Of a stretch of DNA of 64,000 nt, positions 40,702 through 49,872 are shown one piece after another. Numbering within the stretch: position 1 is the first letter of the stretch; each line of letters begins with the position of its first letter. The DNA is taken from positions 73,749 through 137,748 of the forward strand of contig JBBILQ010000001.1 in NCBI GenBank assembly GCA_037444845.1, written 5' to 3'. The position numbers and the translations under genes were made by a program. This DNA is from JARYMI01 sp037444845 (GTDB taxonomy: Bacteria; Acidobacteriota; Aminicenantia; Aminicenantales; UBA8522). A model generated the notes under the pieces. That model ran no database searches. It had not been told where the DNA came from and saw only the letters and a program-made list of their open reading frames with translations.

Positions 40702-41481
40702 ATGAAAATGCGAAGGCTAACAGTGATGGTCGTTCTGGTCAGTCTTGTGTCCTGCGCTTCGTCGCAGAAAAAGCTCCAGCAGGCGCGGGAGAAGGATCCG
40801 CAGTATCAGTACAACATCGGCCTTTTCTACCTGAACAGCAACAACGTGGACGAAGCCATCAAGCACCTGAACAGATCCCTGGCGCTCAACCCTCGCTACC
40901 ACCTGGCTCTGAACGCATTGGGCCTGGCGCAGTCGATGAAGGGGAACCTCGAGGAGGCGGTGAAGCTTTACCTCAGGTGCCTGGAGACCGCCCCCACATT
41001 TTCAGAAGCCCGAAACAACCTGGGCACGGTCTACCAGGAGCTTGGTTACATCGACAAGGCTGAAGAGGCATTTGGACGGGTGATCGAAGATCCGGGCTAT
41101 TCCCACAAGGAGCTGGCCTACTACAACCTGGCCCGGTTGTCTTTTGTCCGGAATGACACGGACAAGGCCCTTTTTTACGTCGAAAACGCCGTCAAGTTGA
41201 ACAATCGCTTTCATATGGGCTATAATCTCAAGGGGTTGATCCTGGAGAACAAGAACCGGTTGGACGAAGCGATCGACTCCTTCCGCCAGGCGGTCAAGAT
41301 TGTTCCTGAGGACGTGAACTACAATTTCAACCTTGGCGAGGCGTACTTCAAGAACGGCGAATTCATCCGGGCCGGCGAAATCCTTGAGAAGATCGCGCCG
41401 CTCGTCGTCGAGCCCAAGACAAAAGAAAAACTCGATACTTACCTTAAGACAATAAAGAACCGCGGCGTTTCCGCTGCTTAA
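40702..41481 (+). CDS. TPR-repeat lipoprotein, PilF/PilW-like
   Basis: A 259-residue protein: signal peptide MKMRRLTVMVVLVSLVSCAS with a lipobox-like LVSC, then about six tetratricopeptide repeats (YNIGLFYLNSNNVDEAIKHL, ALNALGLAQSMKGNLEEAVK, ARNNLGTVYQELGYIDKAEE and others). The layout is like the type IV pilus pilotin PilF/PilW, but no pilus genes are in the window, so only a general outer-membrane scaffold role is supported. ATG 40702 has GAGAGG upstream and matches the promoter. The stop overlaps the convergent ahcY by 4 nt. Confidence 0.85.
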   Translation: MKMRRLTVMVVLVSLVSCASSQKKLQQAREKDPQYQYNIGLFYLNSNNVDEAIKHLNRSLALNPRYHLALNALGLAQSMKGNLEEAVKLYLRCLETAPTFSEARNNLGTVYQELGYIDKAEEAFGRVIEDPGYSHKELAYYNLARLSFVRNDTDKALFYVENAVKLNNRFHMGYNLKGLILENKNRLDEAIDSFRQAVKIVPEDVNYNFNLGEAYFKNGEFIRAGEILEKIAPLVVEPKTKEKLDTYLKTIKNRGVSAA

Positions 41482-42734
41482 GTCCCCTCTTCCCACGCTT
41501 CCAAGTATTTTTTCTGATCGGGAGTGAGCGTGTCGATCCGGGTTCCCATCGAGCGGAGCTTCATCCGGGCGATCTGCTCGTCGATCGATCGTGGCACGGG
41601 GTAAACATCTTTCTCGAGTGAGCGGCCTTTCCGGCTGAGGTAAAGGACGCTCAGGGCCTGGTTGGCAAAGCTCATGTCCATAACCATGGCAGGGTGACCT
41701 TCGGCAGCAGCCAGGTTGACGAGCCGGCCTTCGGCCAGGAGGAAGATCTTTCTTCCGTTTTTTAGTTCGTATTCTTCGACGAAATCCCGGATCTTTCTTT
41801 TTCTCCGGGACAATTTTTCAAGGGCAGGAATGTCGATCTCAACGTTGAAATGGCCGGCATTGGCGATGATGGCTCCGTCCTTCATTTTCAGGAAGTGGCG
41901 CCTCGTGATGACGTTCTTATCCCCTGTCACAGTGACAAAGATGTCGCCGCAGGATGCGGCCTGCTCGAGTGACATGACGTCAAACCCGTCCATGACTGCT
42001 TCCAGAGCGCGGAGCGGGTCAACTTCTGTGATGATGACGTTAGCCCCCGCGCCCCTTGCCCGCATGGCCACGCCGCGGCCGCACCATCCGTAACCGGAGA
42101 TGACAAACTTCAGCCCGGCCATCAGGATGTTTGTGGCCCGGAGAATGCCGTCCAGCGTGCTCTGTCCCGTCCCGTATCGGTTGTCGAAGAGGTGTTTTGT
42201 GTTGGCGTCGTTAACGGCGATGATGGGATAGTGGAGGACTCCCTTCGAGGCCATGCTTTTCAGCCGGATAACTCCTGTCGTCGTCTCTTCTGTCCCGCCG
42301 ATGATCTTGCCGAGCAAGTCCTTCCGCCGGGAGTGGACGGTGCAGACGAGGTCTGCGCCGTCGTCCATTGTAATCTGAGGGCCTTGGTCGAGGGCCTGGT
42401 TGATGTGCCGGTAATAGGTTTTGTTGTCCTCGCCCTTGACGGCAAAGACGGGGATGCGGAAATCCTTGACCAGCGACGCGGCGACATCGTCTTGAGTGCT
42501 CAGCGGGTTTGAGGCGGTCAGGGCCACCCATGCCCCAGCCAGTTTAAGAGCCTCCATCAGGTTGGCGGTCTCGCTGGTGACGTGGAGGCAGGCCGAAATT
42601 TTGATATCACGGAGAGGCTTGTCTTTGGCGAATTTCTTCTTGATCGATTCCAAGACGGGCATAAACCGGCTGGCCCATTCGACCTTGCGCCTCCCCTGCG
42701 TGGCCAGTCTCAGCTCTCTGACATCGTAGTCCAT
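41478..42734 (-). CDS. ahcY: Adenosylhomocysteinase
   Basis: A 418-residue enzyme: ISACLHVTSETANLMEAL, ALTASNPLSTQDDVAASL, the NAD-binding FVISGYGWCGRGVAMRARGAGA, GHFNVEID and VNLAAAEGHPAMVMDMSFANQAL. It splits S-adenosylhomocysteine to adenosine and homocysteine. The length is that of the short (archaeal/Thermotoga-like) form without the roughly 40-residue insert of proteobacterial enzymes. It lies 84 nt downstream of metK on the same strand and probably shares its transcript. Homocysteine would feed the methyltransferases at 31559-33243. Confidence 0.94.
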   Translation of the reverse strand: MDYDVRELRLATQGRRKVEWASRFMPVLESIKKKFAKDKPLRDIKISACLHVTSETANLMEALKLAGAWVALTASNPLSTQDDVAASLVKDFRIPVFAVKGEDNKTYYRHINQALDQGPQITMDDGADLVCTVHSRRKDLLGKIIGGTEETTTGVIRLKSMASKGVLHYPIIAVNDANTKHLFDNRYGTGQSTLDGILRATNILMAGLKFVISGYGWCGRGVAMRARGAGANVIITEVDPLRALEAVMDGFDVMSLEQAASCGDIFVTVTGDKNVITRRHFLKMKDGAIIANAGHFNVEIDIPALEKLSRRKRKIRDFVEEYELKNGRKIFLLAEGRLVNLAAAEGHPAMVMDMSFANQALSVLYLSRKGRSLEKDVYPVPRSIDEQIARMKLRSMGTRIDTLTPDQKKYLEAWEEGT

Positions 42735-42818
42735 CGTCCTTTCCTTTTCTTGATGTTGAGATCGGGCGATATGATCAAATCTCCTGAAATCGGGATCATG
42801 CCACCTCGTCTCTGCAGA

Positions 42819-43985
42819 TCAAAGCCCGGCCTCTCGGCGAAGGGCTTCGGCTTTATCCGTCCTTTCCCAGGTAAAATCATCGTCGTTCCGTCCAAAGTGG
42901 CCGTAGCAGGCAGTTTTTCTGTAGATCGGCCTCAGAAGGTTCAGATGGCTGATCATACCCTTGGGCTTGAGCGGGAAATGAGCCCGGATGAGCTCCTTAA
43001 TTTTGTCTTCGTTGATCTTAGCCGTGCCGAAAGAATCGACCATGATCGAGACAGGCTCGGCCACACCGATGGCATAGGCTAACTGCACCTCGAGCTTGTC
43101 GGCGATCCCGGCGGCCACTAAGTTCTTGGCGATGTAGCGGGCCATGTAGGAGCCGGAGCGGTCAACCTTGGAGGGGTCCTTGCCAGAAAAGCAGCCGCCG
43201 CCGTGGCTGCCGACGCCGCCATACGTATCGACGATAATCTTGCGGCCGGTAATCCCGGTGTCGGCAAGCGGGCCGCCCTGTTCGAACCGGCCAGTGCCGT
43301 TGATGATGATCTTGGTGTTTTTATCCAACATGCCAGAGGGAACAACTTTCTTGATGACAGCCTGCTTGATGTCCTCTCTCAAGTCTTCGATCTTAACTGT
43401 GGCGTTGTGTTGGGCAGCGATGACGATAGCCTGAACGCGCTTGGGTGTGTCGCCCTCGTACTCGACGGTCACCTGGGACTTTCCGTCTGGCCTCAGGTAA
43501 GCCAGGGTCTTTTCCCGACGGACGTGGCTTAACCTTCTGACCAGGCCGTGGGCCAGGATGATCGGCAACGGCATCAGTTCCTTGGTTTCTCGGCAGGCAT
43601 AGCCGAACATGATGCCCTGGTCTCCTGCGCCTTGTTCGTGATCTTCTGTTTCGGTAACGCCGATGGCTATGTCGGCTGACTGCTCGTGAATCGAGGAGAT
43701 GACGCTGCACGTTTCATAGTCAAATCCGTAGATGGCCTTTGTGTAGCCGATATCCTTGACCACGTTGCGGATGAGCTTCTGGAAATCACAATAGCCGTCG
43801 GTCGTGATTTCGCCGGCGATGAAGACAAGGCCTGTCGTGACAAGCGTTTCGCAGGCCACGCGGCTTTTCGGGTCCTGAGCGATAAGGTCGTCGAGGATGG
43901 CGTCGGAGATCTGATCGCAGATTTTATCGGGATGGCCCTCGGTCACAGACTCCGAGGAGAACAAATGTTTTCCAGCCTTGCTCAT
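42819..43985 (-). CDS. metK: S-adenosylmethionine synthetase
   Basis: A 388-residue enzyme: FSSESVTEGHPDKICDQISDA, GDQGIMFGYACRET with the GAGDQG loop, ITGRKIIVDTYGG, GGGCFSGKDPSKVDRSGSYM and AYAIGVAEPVSI. It makes SAM from methionine and ATP. It starts at ATG 43985 after GAAGGAGAG. Upstream, on the minus strand, TATAAC (44035-44030) has only a 15-nt spacer to TTGAAA (44056-44051), so the promoter is uncertain. The leader is too short for a classical SAM riboswitch. It is divergent from the M16 pair. Confidence 0.95.
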   Translation of the reverse strand: MSKAGKHLFSSESVTEGHPDKICDQISDAILDDLIAQDPKSRVACETLVTTGLVFIAGEITTDGYCDFQKLIRNVVKDIGYTKAIYGFDYETCSVISSIHEQSADIAIGVTETEDHEQGAGDQGIMFGYACRETKELMPLPIILAHGLVRRLSHVRREKTLAYLRPDGKSQVTVEYEGDTPKRVQAIVIAAQHNATVKIEDLREDIKQAVIKKVVPSGMLDKNTKIIINGTGRFEQGGPLADTGITGRKIIVDTYGGVGSHGGGCFSGKDPSKVDRSGSYMARYIAKNLVAAGIADKLEVQLAYAIGVAEPVSIMVDSFGTAKINEDKIKELIRAHFPLKPKGMISHLNLLRPIYRKTACYGHFGRNDDDFTWERTDKAEALRREAGL

Positions 43986-44134
43986 CGGCTCTCTCCTTCG
44001 ACACGTTCGTTCGTTAAATTAAGCGACATGTTATACCAAAAGCTTCGAATTTTCAATGGGAAAACGAAGCGCGCGTTGAATTTTTCCTTTTATTTGTGTT
44101 ATTTATTAAATGCTCCCAGTAAATTGAGAAGGTC

Positions 44135-45475
44135 ATGAAAACAAAGATTCTCGCCGCGTGGAGCTTTTTCCTGTTGATCGCTGTCTCAGCTTCGGCTCTC
44201 CTTGAGGGGCTGCAGGAAAGCGAGAGCCTGAGTTTATCCCTCTCCAGGCATAAGCTTAAAAACGGCCTTGAGGTTGTCCTGTCCGAGAACTATTCCCTCC
44301 CTCTTGTTTCTGTGGTCGTCGCCTTCGGCGCTGGATCGATCCATGAAGAGCCAGGAAAAACGGGACTGGCGTATCTCCTGGAGAACATGATGTTCCAGGG
44401 TTCGGCGAACATCGGCCCGATGCAGCACATCGGCCACATCAACAGGATCGGCGGAGTGGCGAGCGCCAACACGACCGAAGATATCACCTACTTCTACCAG
44501 ACTGTGCCCGCCAACCAGCTTGCTCTGGCTCTCTGGCTCGAGTCGGACCGGATGAGATCGCTTGAGATAAACGTAGCCAAGGTCGAGGATGCGAAAGCGT
44601 CCCTGCTTGACGAGATCGCCCAACGTCGATCGGTCGAGCCATATCTGGAGAGCTCATGGGCTTTTGACCGTCTCATCTATCCCGACTTGGCTCACAGCCA
44701 TCCTATCTTGGGCAAGGAAGAGGACGTCCGGAGACTCAGCCTCGAGGATATCAATAATTTTTACCAAACGTACTACGTGCCAAACAACGCTGTTCTTTGT
44801 ATCGTCGGGAGCTTCAACATGGCCAGGACAAGAGAGCTCGTCGAGAAATATTTTGGGAGCATCCTCCCGGGCAAAGAGCTGCCGCCCTACGAGCCGCCCA
44901 AACCGGGCGAGAAGAAGGAAATCGTCCAGTCCTTCCGAGAACTGCTCGCGCCGTCACCGGCCATTCACCTGGGCTACCGGATGGCTGCACCGTATTCTGC
45001 TGAGTTCTATCCGCTCACGATTCTTGAATACATCCTCCTTAAAGGCAAGAGTTCTCGCCTGCACAGTCGGATTATCAGGCGGGAGAACTTGTCCCTCTCG
45101 CTGAGCGGCGGGATAGAAAGAAGAAAGGATGCGGCCGCGCTCAAAATTTTCGCGATAACAAATAATGAGGCCATGGTCGATGTCTGTCAAAGGGCCATCT
45201 TCTCCGAGGTTCAGAAATTGAGGACGAGTTTTGTTCCTGATGCCGAGCTTCAGAAAGCGAAGAATCTTTTTAAAAGAGACTACCTGCGCCGCTTCTCCAC
45301 GACCACGGAGACGGCCCTCTTCCTGGCTGAGATGCATTTTTCATCCGTTGGCCTTGAAAAAGTATCCGGTGAGATAGATAAATACCTCAAGGTCACGCCT
45401 TCTGAGGTCGTCGGGGCCGCCAGCCGCTACCTCGGGCCGGAAAACAGCGTTAGCTTGATTGTCAGGACAAGATGA
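44135..45475 (+). CDS. M16-fold protein lacking the HxxEH zinc motif, exported
   Basis: A 446-residue insulinase/pitrilysin-fold protein with a signal peptide (MKTKILAAWSFFLLIAVSAS). The family framework is clear: HKLKNGLEVVLSENYSLPLV, FGAGSIHEEPGKTGLAYLLENMMFQG, later FYQTYYVPNNAVLCIVGSF. Where active enzymes read H-x-x-E-H it has Tyr80-Leu-Leu-Glu83-Asn84, losing both zinc histidines, while the downstream Glu region DEIAQRRS is kept. It is probably a catalytically dead or chaperone-like subunit. The stop overlaps the next M16-fold gene by 4 nt, so the two are likely made as a heterodimer in the periplasm. Confidence 0.88.
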   Translation: MKTKILAAWSFFLLIAVSASALLEGLQESESLSLSLSRHKLKNGLEVVLSENYSLPLVSVVVAFGAGSIHEEPGKTGLAYLLENMMFQGSANIGPMQHIGHINRIGGVASANTTEDITYFYQTVPANQLALALWLESDRMRSLEINVAKVEDAKASLLDEIAQRRSVEPYLESSWAFDRLIYPDLAHSHPILGKEEDVRRLSLEDINNFYQTYYVPNNAVLCIVGSFNMARTRELVEKYFGSILPGKELPPYEPPKPGEKKEIVQSFRELLAPSPAIHLGYRMAAPYSAEFYPLTILEYILLKGKSSRLHSRIIRRENLSLSLSGGIERRKDAAALKIFAITNNEAMVDVCQRAIFSEVQKLRTSFVPDAELQKAKNLFKRDYLRRFSTTTETALFLAEMHFSSVGLEKVSGEIDKYLKVTPSEVVGAASRYLGPENSVSLIVRTR

Positions 45476-46941
45476 TGAGCTTGATGAAGACGAAGATAAT
45501 CGAAAAACTTGTTCTCTGCTACGGCCTGGTCGTGCTTGCAGCGCCGGCCTCCCTGGCCCAGGAACGGTTCAGGAAATCAGCGCCCATTCCTGAGCCCCTT
45601 GGCAAGCTCGGGCTTCCCTCCGTCGAGTCCGTCCGGCTCAGCAACGGACTCAGCGTGGCTGCCGTTTTCGAGAACAACCATCCTTTCATCATCCTGGAGC
45701 TCATCATCCAGGCAGGCGAAAGCTCTTCTCCCCCGCAGCTCCCTGGCCTGGCCAGCTTCACAGCAGAAATGCTAAACCGCGGCACGGTCTCGATTTCGGC
45801 GGCGGATATCGAGGAACGGATTGAGTTCATTGGCGGGAGCATGACAACAACCGTTTCACTTGATCAGACGCGCTTTTCCTTCATTTTCCTGGATGAGTAC
45901 CTCGACCAGGCGCTGGACCTCCTCAGCCAGATGGTCCTCCAGCCAGCCTTCACCGACAGAGAGATCGCCAATGTTAAAAGAATCCAGTTCTACGATTTCC
46001 TGGAGAGGCGTCGCGATCAAGATCATGTGGCCAGGCGCCAGCTCCTGCGCCTTCTGTTCAAAGGTCATCCTTATGCAAGAGGCTTCTACAATGAGGACGT
46101 CATCAAGAACATCAGCCGGAAAGACGTCCTTGCTTTCTACCAAACCACCTACCGGCCGAATAACGCGATAATCGTCCTGACAGGGAACTTGAACCTGGCG
46201 ACAGCTTCGAGGAAGGTCAGCCATTATTTCAACACGTGGCGGAGGAACGAACTCGAAAGGCCATCCCTAACGGCGCCGCTGCCAAATAAAGAGAGGCGGT
46301 TTTGTTTCGTTGACCTGCCTCATGCCAAAGAGGTGACCCTTTTCCTGGGGAACGTGATTTTTCCGCTCGACGACCCAGACTTTTTTGCTTTTTCCGTGCT
46401 CAACCAGGTCCTGGGGGGGGCGCTCCACAGCCGCCTGTTCATGAACCTAAGAGAGACCAGACAACTCGCCTATTTTGCTTTCAGCGAGATGGAGCTCTTC
46501 CGCAGCTGCGGCGTCTACATCGTGAAAGCAAGAGTGAGGCCAACTGCCTGCCACGACGCGGTGAAAGAAATTCTCAAGGAGCTGGACAGAATAGCCCGGG
46601 AAAGAGTCTCGACGTTCGAGCTCGAACAGGCCAAGTCCTACCTCATCGGCAATTTTCCCCTCTTGGTGGAAAGGCAGGACGACCTGGCCGCTCGCGCCTC
46701 TGGGATAGCGACGTATTCCTTGGGGAGCGCCTATTGGGACCGGTTTTATGAAAGTATCATGGTCGTCGATGCTGAGGGAGTCTACGATGTAGCCCGCAAG
46801 TACCTTCTTCACTCGCCGGTCGTCGTCATCGTCGGGGACAGAAGTGTGGTGCTCGACTACGTCGACCGCTTCGAAAAAATCGAAATTTTCGACGCCAAGG
46901 GCGAGTATCGCTATACCTTGACAAAGGGAGTGGTGGAATGA
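45472..46941 (+). CDS. M16-fold protein, second subunit, also without zinc motif, exported
   Basis: A 489-residue M16-fold protein with a signal peptide ending at ASLAQ. VRLSNGLSVAAVFENNHPFI and AGESSSPPQLPGLASFTAEMLNRG align with the family; the H-x-x-E-H site reads S-F-T-A-E. NLRETRQLAYFAFSEMELF near the middle is the typical C-terminal-domain block with the Arg/Tyr substrate-binding pair. Second subunits of M16 heterodimers normally lack zinc ligands, but here the partner does too. It is coupled to the gene on each side by 4-nt overlaps. Confidence 0.88.
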   Translation: MMSLMKTKIIEKLVLCYGLVVLAAPASLAQERFRKSAPIPEPLGKLGLPSVESVRLSNGLSVAAVFENNHPFIILELIIQAGESSSPPQLPGLASFTAEMLNRGTVSISAADIEERIEFIGGSMTTTVSLDQTRFSFIFLDEYLDQALDLLSQMVLQPAFTDREIANVKRIQFYDFLERRRDQDHVARRQLLRLLFKGHPYARGFYNEDVIKNISRKDVLAFYQTTYRPNNAIIVLTGNLNLATASRKVSHYFNTWRRNELERPSLTAPLPNKERRFCFVDLPHAKEVTLFLGNVIFPLDDPDFFAFSVLNQVLGGALHSRLFMNLRETRQLAYFAFSEMELFRSCGVYIVKARVRPTACHDAVKEILKELDRIARERVSTFELEQAKSYLIGNFPLLVERQDDLAARASGIATYSLGSAYWDRFYESIMVVDAEGVYDVARKYLLHSPVVVIVGDRSVVLDYVDRFEKIEIFDAKGEYRYTLTKGVVE

Positions 46942-48611
46942 AGATCGTCGAGTGCGTGCCGAATTTCAGCGAAGGGAGAGACCCTGAAAAAATAGAGGCC
47001 ATCACCCGGGAGATTGAACAAACGCCCGGAGTCAAGCTGCTTGATGTCGACCCTGGCGAGAGCACAAACCGGACTGTGGTGACATTCATCGGCCCGCCCG
47101 AGGAGGTAAAAGAGGCAGCGTTCAGAGCCATCCGCAAAGCCGCTGAGGTCATTGACATGAGCAAGCACAAGGGCGCGCACAGCCGCATCGGTGCGACTGA
47201 CGTCTGCCCGTTTGTCCCGGTCTCAGGTGTGATGATGGAGGACTGCGTTCAGCTGGCCCATGAGCTCGGCCGGCGGGTGGCCGAGGAGCTGGGGATTCCC
47301 GTCTACCTTTATGAGGAGGCTGCCCAGAAGGTGGAACGACGGAATTTGGCGACGATCCGGCTTGGCGAGTACGAAGGCCTGCCCGAGAAGCTCAAAGACC
47401 CGGAATGGGCTCCAGATTATGGCGACCCGGTATTCAACGCAAAGTCAGGAGCGACGGTCATCGGAGCACGCGAGTTCCTGATTGCGTACAACATCAACCT
47501 CAACACAAGGGACCGTCGGCTGGCCAACGAGATCGCCCTTAACCTGCGCGAGAGCGGAAGGGCCAAAAGAGATGTTGAGGGCAATGTCATCAAGGATGCT
47601 GATGGGAAAACCGTGATGGTGCCAGGAAAATTCAAACATATCAGAGCTGTGGGCTGGTACATTGAAGACTATGGAATAGCCCAGATATCGATCAACTTCA
47701 CGAACTACAAAATAACGCCGGTTCATGTCGTTTTCGACGAGGCGATTAAAGAGGCGGAGAAGCTGGGATTGCGCGTCACGGGAAGCGAACTCGTCGGGCT
47801 GATACCGAAAGAGGCCTTGCTCATGGCGGGACGATATTATTTGGAAAAACAGGGGAAAAGCCCGGGCCTGCCCGAGGAGGAACTGATCAGGACAGCCGTT
47901 CTATCGCTGGGACTCAATGATGTTGCGCCTTTTGACCCGGGAAAAAAGGTTATCGAATACCAATTCAAGGAAGTCGGCCCTTCGCTCCTCCGCCTTAATT
48001 TGAAGGAGTTTGCCAACGAACTTTCTGCCGATTCACCCACTCCCGGCGGCGGAAGCGCTGCCGCTCTTGCGGCTGCCCTGTCTGCATCACTCACAGCAAT
48101 GGTCGCCAACCTGACAGTCGGGAGAAAAGGCTATGAGGAAGCAGGGGAAGAGATGAAAAAAGTGGCCGCGATGGCCCAGCAGCTCAAAGACGAGATGCTT
48201 AGGGCAGTTGATGAGGACTCGAGAGCCTTCAACAGGGTCATGGATGCCTGCCGGATGCCTAAGAACACGGAGGAGCAGGCCAAAGAAAGGGAAGAGGCCA
48301 TTGAGCTGACCTCTCAGGGAGCAGCGCTGGTTCCCTTTGGCGTGCTGGAGAAATGCCTCGGGCTAATGGAAGCAGCCAGATTGGTCGCGGAGAAAGGCAA
48401 TAAGAATTCAATGAGTGACGCCGGCGTGGCCGGTTTGCTGGCCGAGGCTGCTTCTGAGGGCGCTTTTTACAATGTAATGATCAACCTGCTTAACATCAGG
48501 GATGCCGCATTCAAAGAGAAAATCGACGGCCGGGCCAAGAGCTTAAGGAGTGAAGTGGCCAACGCCGGCGCAGAGTTGAGGGCCACGATTGCCTGTCATC
48601 TCCTGCGGTGA
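46938..48611 (+). CDS. Bifunctional glutamate formiminotransferase / formimino-THF cyclodeaminase
   Basis: A 557-residue fusion. The formiminotransferase part (about 1-340) has VECVPNFSEGRDPEKIEAI, KHKGAHSRIGATDVCPFVP and FLIAYNINLNTRD. The cyclodeaminase part (about 350-557) has LSADSPTPGGGSAAALAAAL and NKNSMSDAGVAGLLAEAA. It moves the formimino group from formiminoglutamate to THF and releases ammonia, giving 5,10-methenyl-THF, the last step of histidine breakdown. No other hut gene is present. It overlaps the M16-fold gene by 4 nt. Fused forms are known in animals and some bacteria. Confidence 0.94.
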   Translation: MKIVECVPNFSEGRDPEKIEAITREIEQTPGVKLLDVDPGESTNRTVVTFIGPPEEVKEAAFRAIRKAAEVIDMSKHKGAHSRIGATDVCPFVPVSGVMMEDCVQLAHELGRRVAEELGIPVYLYEEAAQKVERRNLATIRLGEYEGLPEKLKDPEWAPDYGDPVFNAKSGATVIGAREFLIAYNINLNTRDRRLANEIALNLRESGRAKRDVEGNVIKDADGKTVMVPGKFKHIRAVGWYIEDYGIAQISINFTNYKITPVHVVFDEAIKEAEKLGLRVTGSELVGLIPKEALLMAGRYYLEKQGKSPGLPEEELIRTAVLSLGLNDVAPFDPGKKVIEYQFKEVGPSLLRLNLKEFANELSADSPTPGGGSAAALAAALSASLTAMVANLTVGRKGYEEAGEEMKKVAAMAQQLKDEMLRAVDEDSRAFNRVMDACRMPKNTEEQAKEREEAIELTSQGAALVPFGVLEKCLGLMEAARLVAEKGNKNSMSDAGVAGLLAEAASEGAFYNVMINLLNIRDAAFKEKIDGRAKSLRSEVANAGAELRATIACHLLR

Positions 48612-48689
48612 GACGGCCAGGCTAAAAATCACCCTGAATTTCACCTTTGGTGGTTATTGCGCGTGGGAGTCTTTTCTTCCATCCTGGGA

Positions 48690-49439
48690 ATGAACGAAAC
48701 AGCGATGCGAAGGAGACTGCCTCTCTCGACAACAGGCCTCCGGACCAGGCTCTGGGCGATCATTATCATTGTCGTCGCTTACCTCGTTTATTCCTCCCTG
48801 GCAGATTTCATTCCTCAATACTGGGAGAAGATCGGCTTCGAGCCACTGAGCCGTTCGGTTGTGACTCTTGGCATGGTTATCATCCTGCTCATCTGCCTGA
48901 GCGGCCTGGCTATTTCAGAAAGGATGACCAGCCTGATCACCAGAGAAGGGTTGACCGGGTTGTTCAACCAGAGCTACATCCGGAAGAGGCTGGAGGAAGA
49001 GTTCTACCGCTCCAAACGCTATGACCACCCGCTCAGTCTGTTGTTGATCGACTTGGACAATTTCAAAACCATGAACAGGCAGTACGGCCACACAGCCGGA
49101 GACCATTTGTTGAAGTATTTCGCCCGTCTGATCCATGAGACGATCCGGCCTTCGGATATTGCTGCCCGCTTCAGCGGCGGAGAATTCCTGATCATCCTTC
49201 CCGAGACCAGCCGGCAGGAAGCCGAGGTTGTGGCCGAGCGTCTCCAGAAAAGGATCGTTCTGTCTCCGTTCCGGATTGACTCTCGGCAGGAGGATATCCA
49301 GTTCACCATCAGCATCGGCGTGAGCGCTTATCCCGAGGCGGGCCAGAGCGCTGATGAGCTCATTTCTCTCGCCGATATCGCTCTCTCCGAAGCCAAGAGA
49401 AATGGAAAGAACAGGGTCGCCGTCTACGCCTCTAACTGA
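48690..49439 (+). CDS. Membrane protein with GGDEF-like domain (degenerate SGGEF motif)
   Basis: About 249 residues: two hydrophobic helices near the N-terminus (LWAIIIIVVAYLVYSSLA and VVTLGMVIILLICLSGLAI), then a diguanylate-cyclase-type domain (LTGLFNQSYIRKRLEEE, LLIDLDNFKTMNRQYGHTAGD). The signature reads ARFSGGEFLIILPE rather than ARYGGDEF, so the first Gly and the Asp are changed. Activity is uncertain; it may bind c-di-GMP or GTP without synthesis. The start could also be TTG 48657, GTG 48663 or ATG 48705; ATG 48690 is a compromise. Confidence 0.8.
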   Translation: MNETAMRRRLPLSTTGLRTRLWAIIIIVVAYLVYSSLADFIPQYWEKIGFEPLSRSVVTLGMVIILLICLSGLAISERMTSLITREGLTGLFNQSYIRKRLEEEFYRSKRYDHPLSLLLIDLDNFKTMNRQYGHTAGDHLLKYFARLIHETIRPSDIAARFSGGEFLIILPETSRQEAEVVAERLQKRIVLSPFRIDSRQEDIQFTISIGVSAYPEAGQSADELISLADIALSEAKRNGKNRVAVYASN

Positions 49440-49532
49440 ACTTCCCATTCCCGAGTTCCGCCCCGATGAGCTCCCACTCATGGCCTTTTCTTTTAACCAA
49501 ATTCAGGTTAAAATTAAAAAAAGAAGAGGCCA

Positions 49533-49811
49533 ATGAAGGCTGTGTTCGTCATCGACATGTTGAAGGATTCAATCGAGAAGAGTGGAGCGCTGTACTAAGG
49601 CGATGTCATCATCGACAAAACCTGTTGCAGTGCTTTTTACGGCACCAACCTTGGGCAAGTCCTCAAAGACCGGGCCGTCACCGAAGTCCACGTCGTCGGC
49701 GTGTGCATGTCGATCTGCGTCATGGATACAACAGCGCCATCGTTATTTGATACGGACGCCATCGATGATGTGAAAAAATATGGCGACGCCCATGGCGTGT
49801 TGTTCTGTTGA
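49533..49811 (+). pseudogene. Decayed nicotinamidase/isochorismatase-family gene
   Basis: From ATG 49533 (AGAGG just upstream) the frame reads MKAVFVIDMLKDSIEKSGALY, then a TAA at 49596. It continues in the same frame: GDVIIDKTCCSAFYGTNLGQ, VHVVGVCMSICVMDT, and a stop at 49811. These are the N-terminal Asp block, the central strand and the catalytic-Cys block (VGVCTSICVMDT) of nicotinamidase-type hydrolases. The roughly 80 residues usually between the first two blocks are missing, as is part of the C-terminal region. The total is 92 codons against about 180 normally. It looks like internal deletion plus a nonsense mutation. Confidence 0.75.
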
Positions 49812-49836
49812 TCACGTCTTGCGTTCATAATAATTT
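49808..49836 (+). promoter_or_regulatory. Possible promoter for the macro-domain gene
   Basis: TTGATC (49808-49813), a 17-nt spacer and TAATTT (49831-49836). The predicted start is near 49843, 30 nt before ATG 49873. It partly overlaps the end of the decayed nicotinamidase. Confidence 0.35.
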
Positions 49837-49872
49837 TGGAGGGCTGACCTCGGAGTTTTCTGAGAGGCAGGA

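Noticed and set aside
43985..44056. SAM riboswitch upstream of metK
   Set aside because: The leader from the likely -10 to the start is only a few dozen bases and shows no multi-stem structure.
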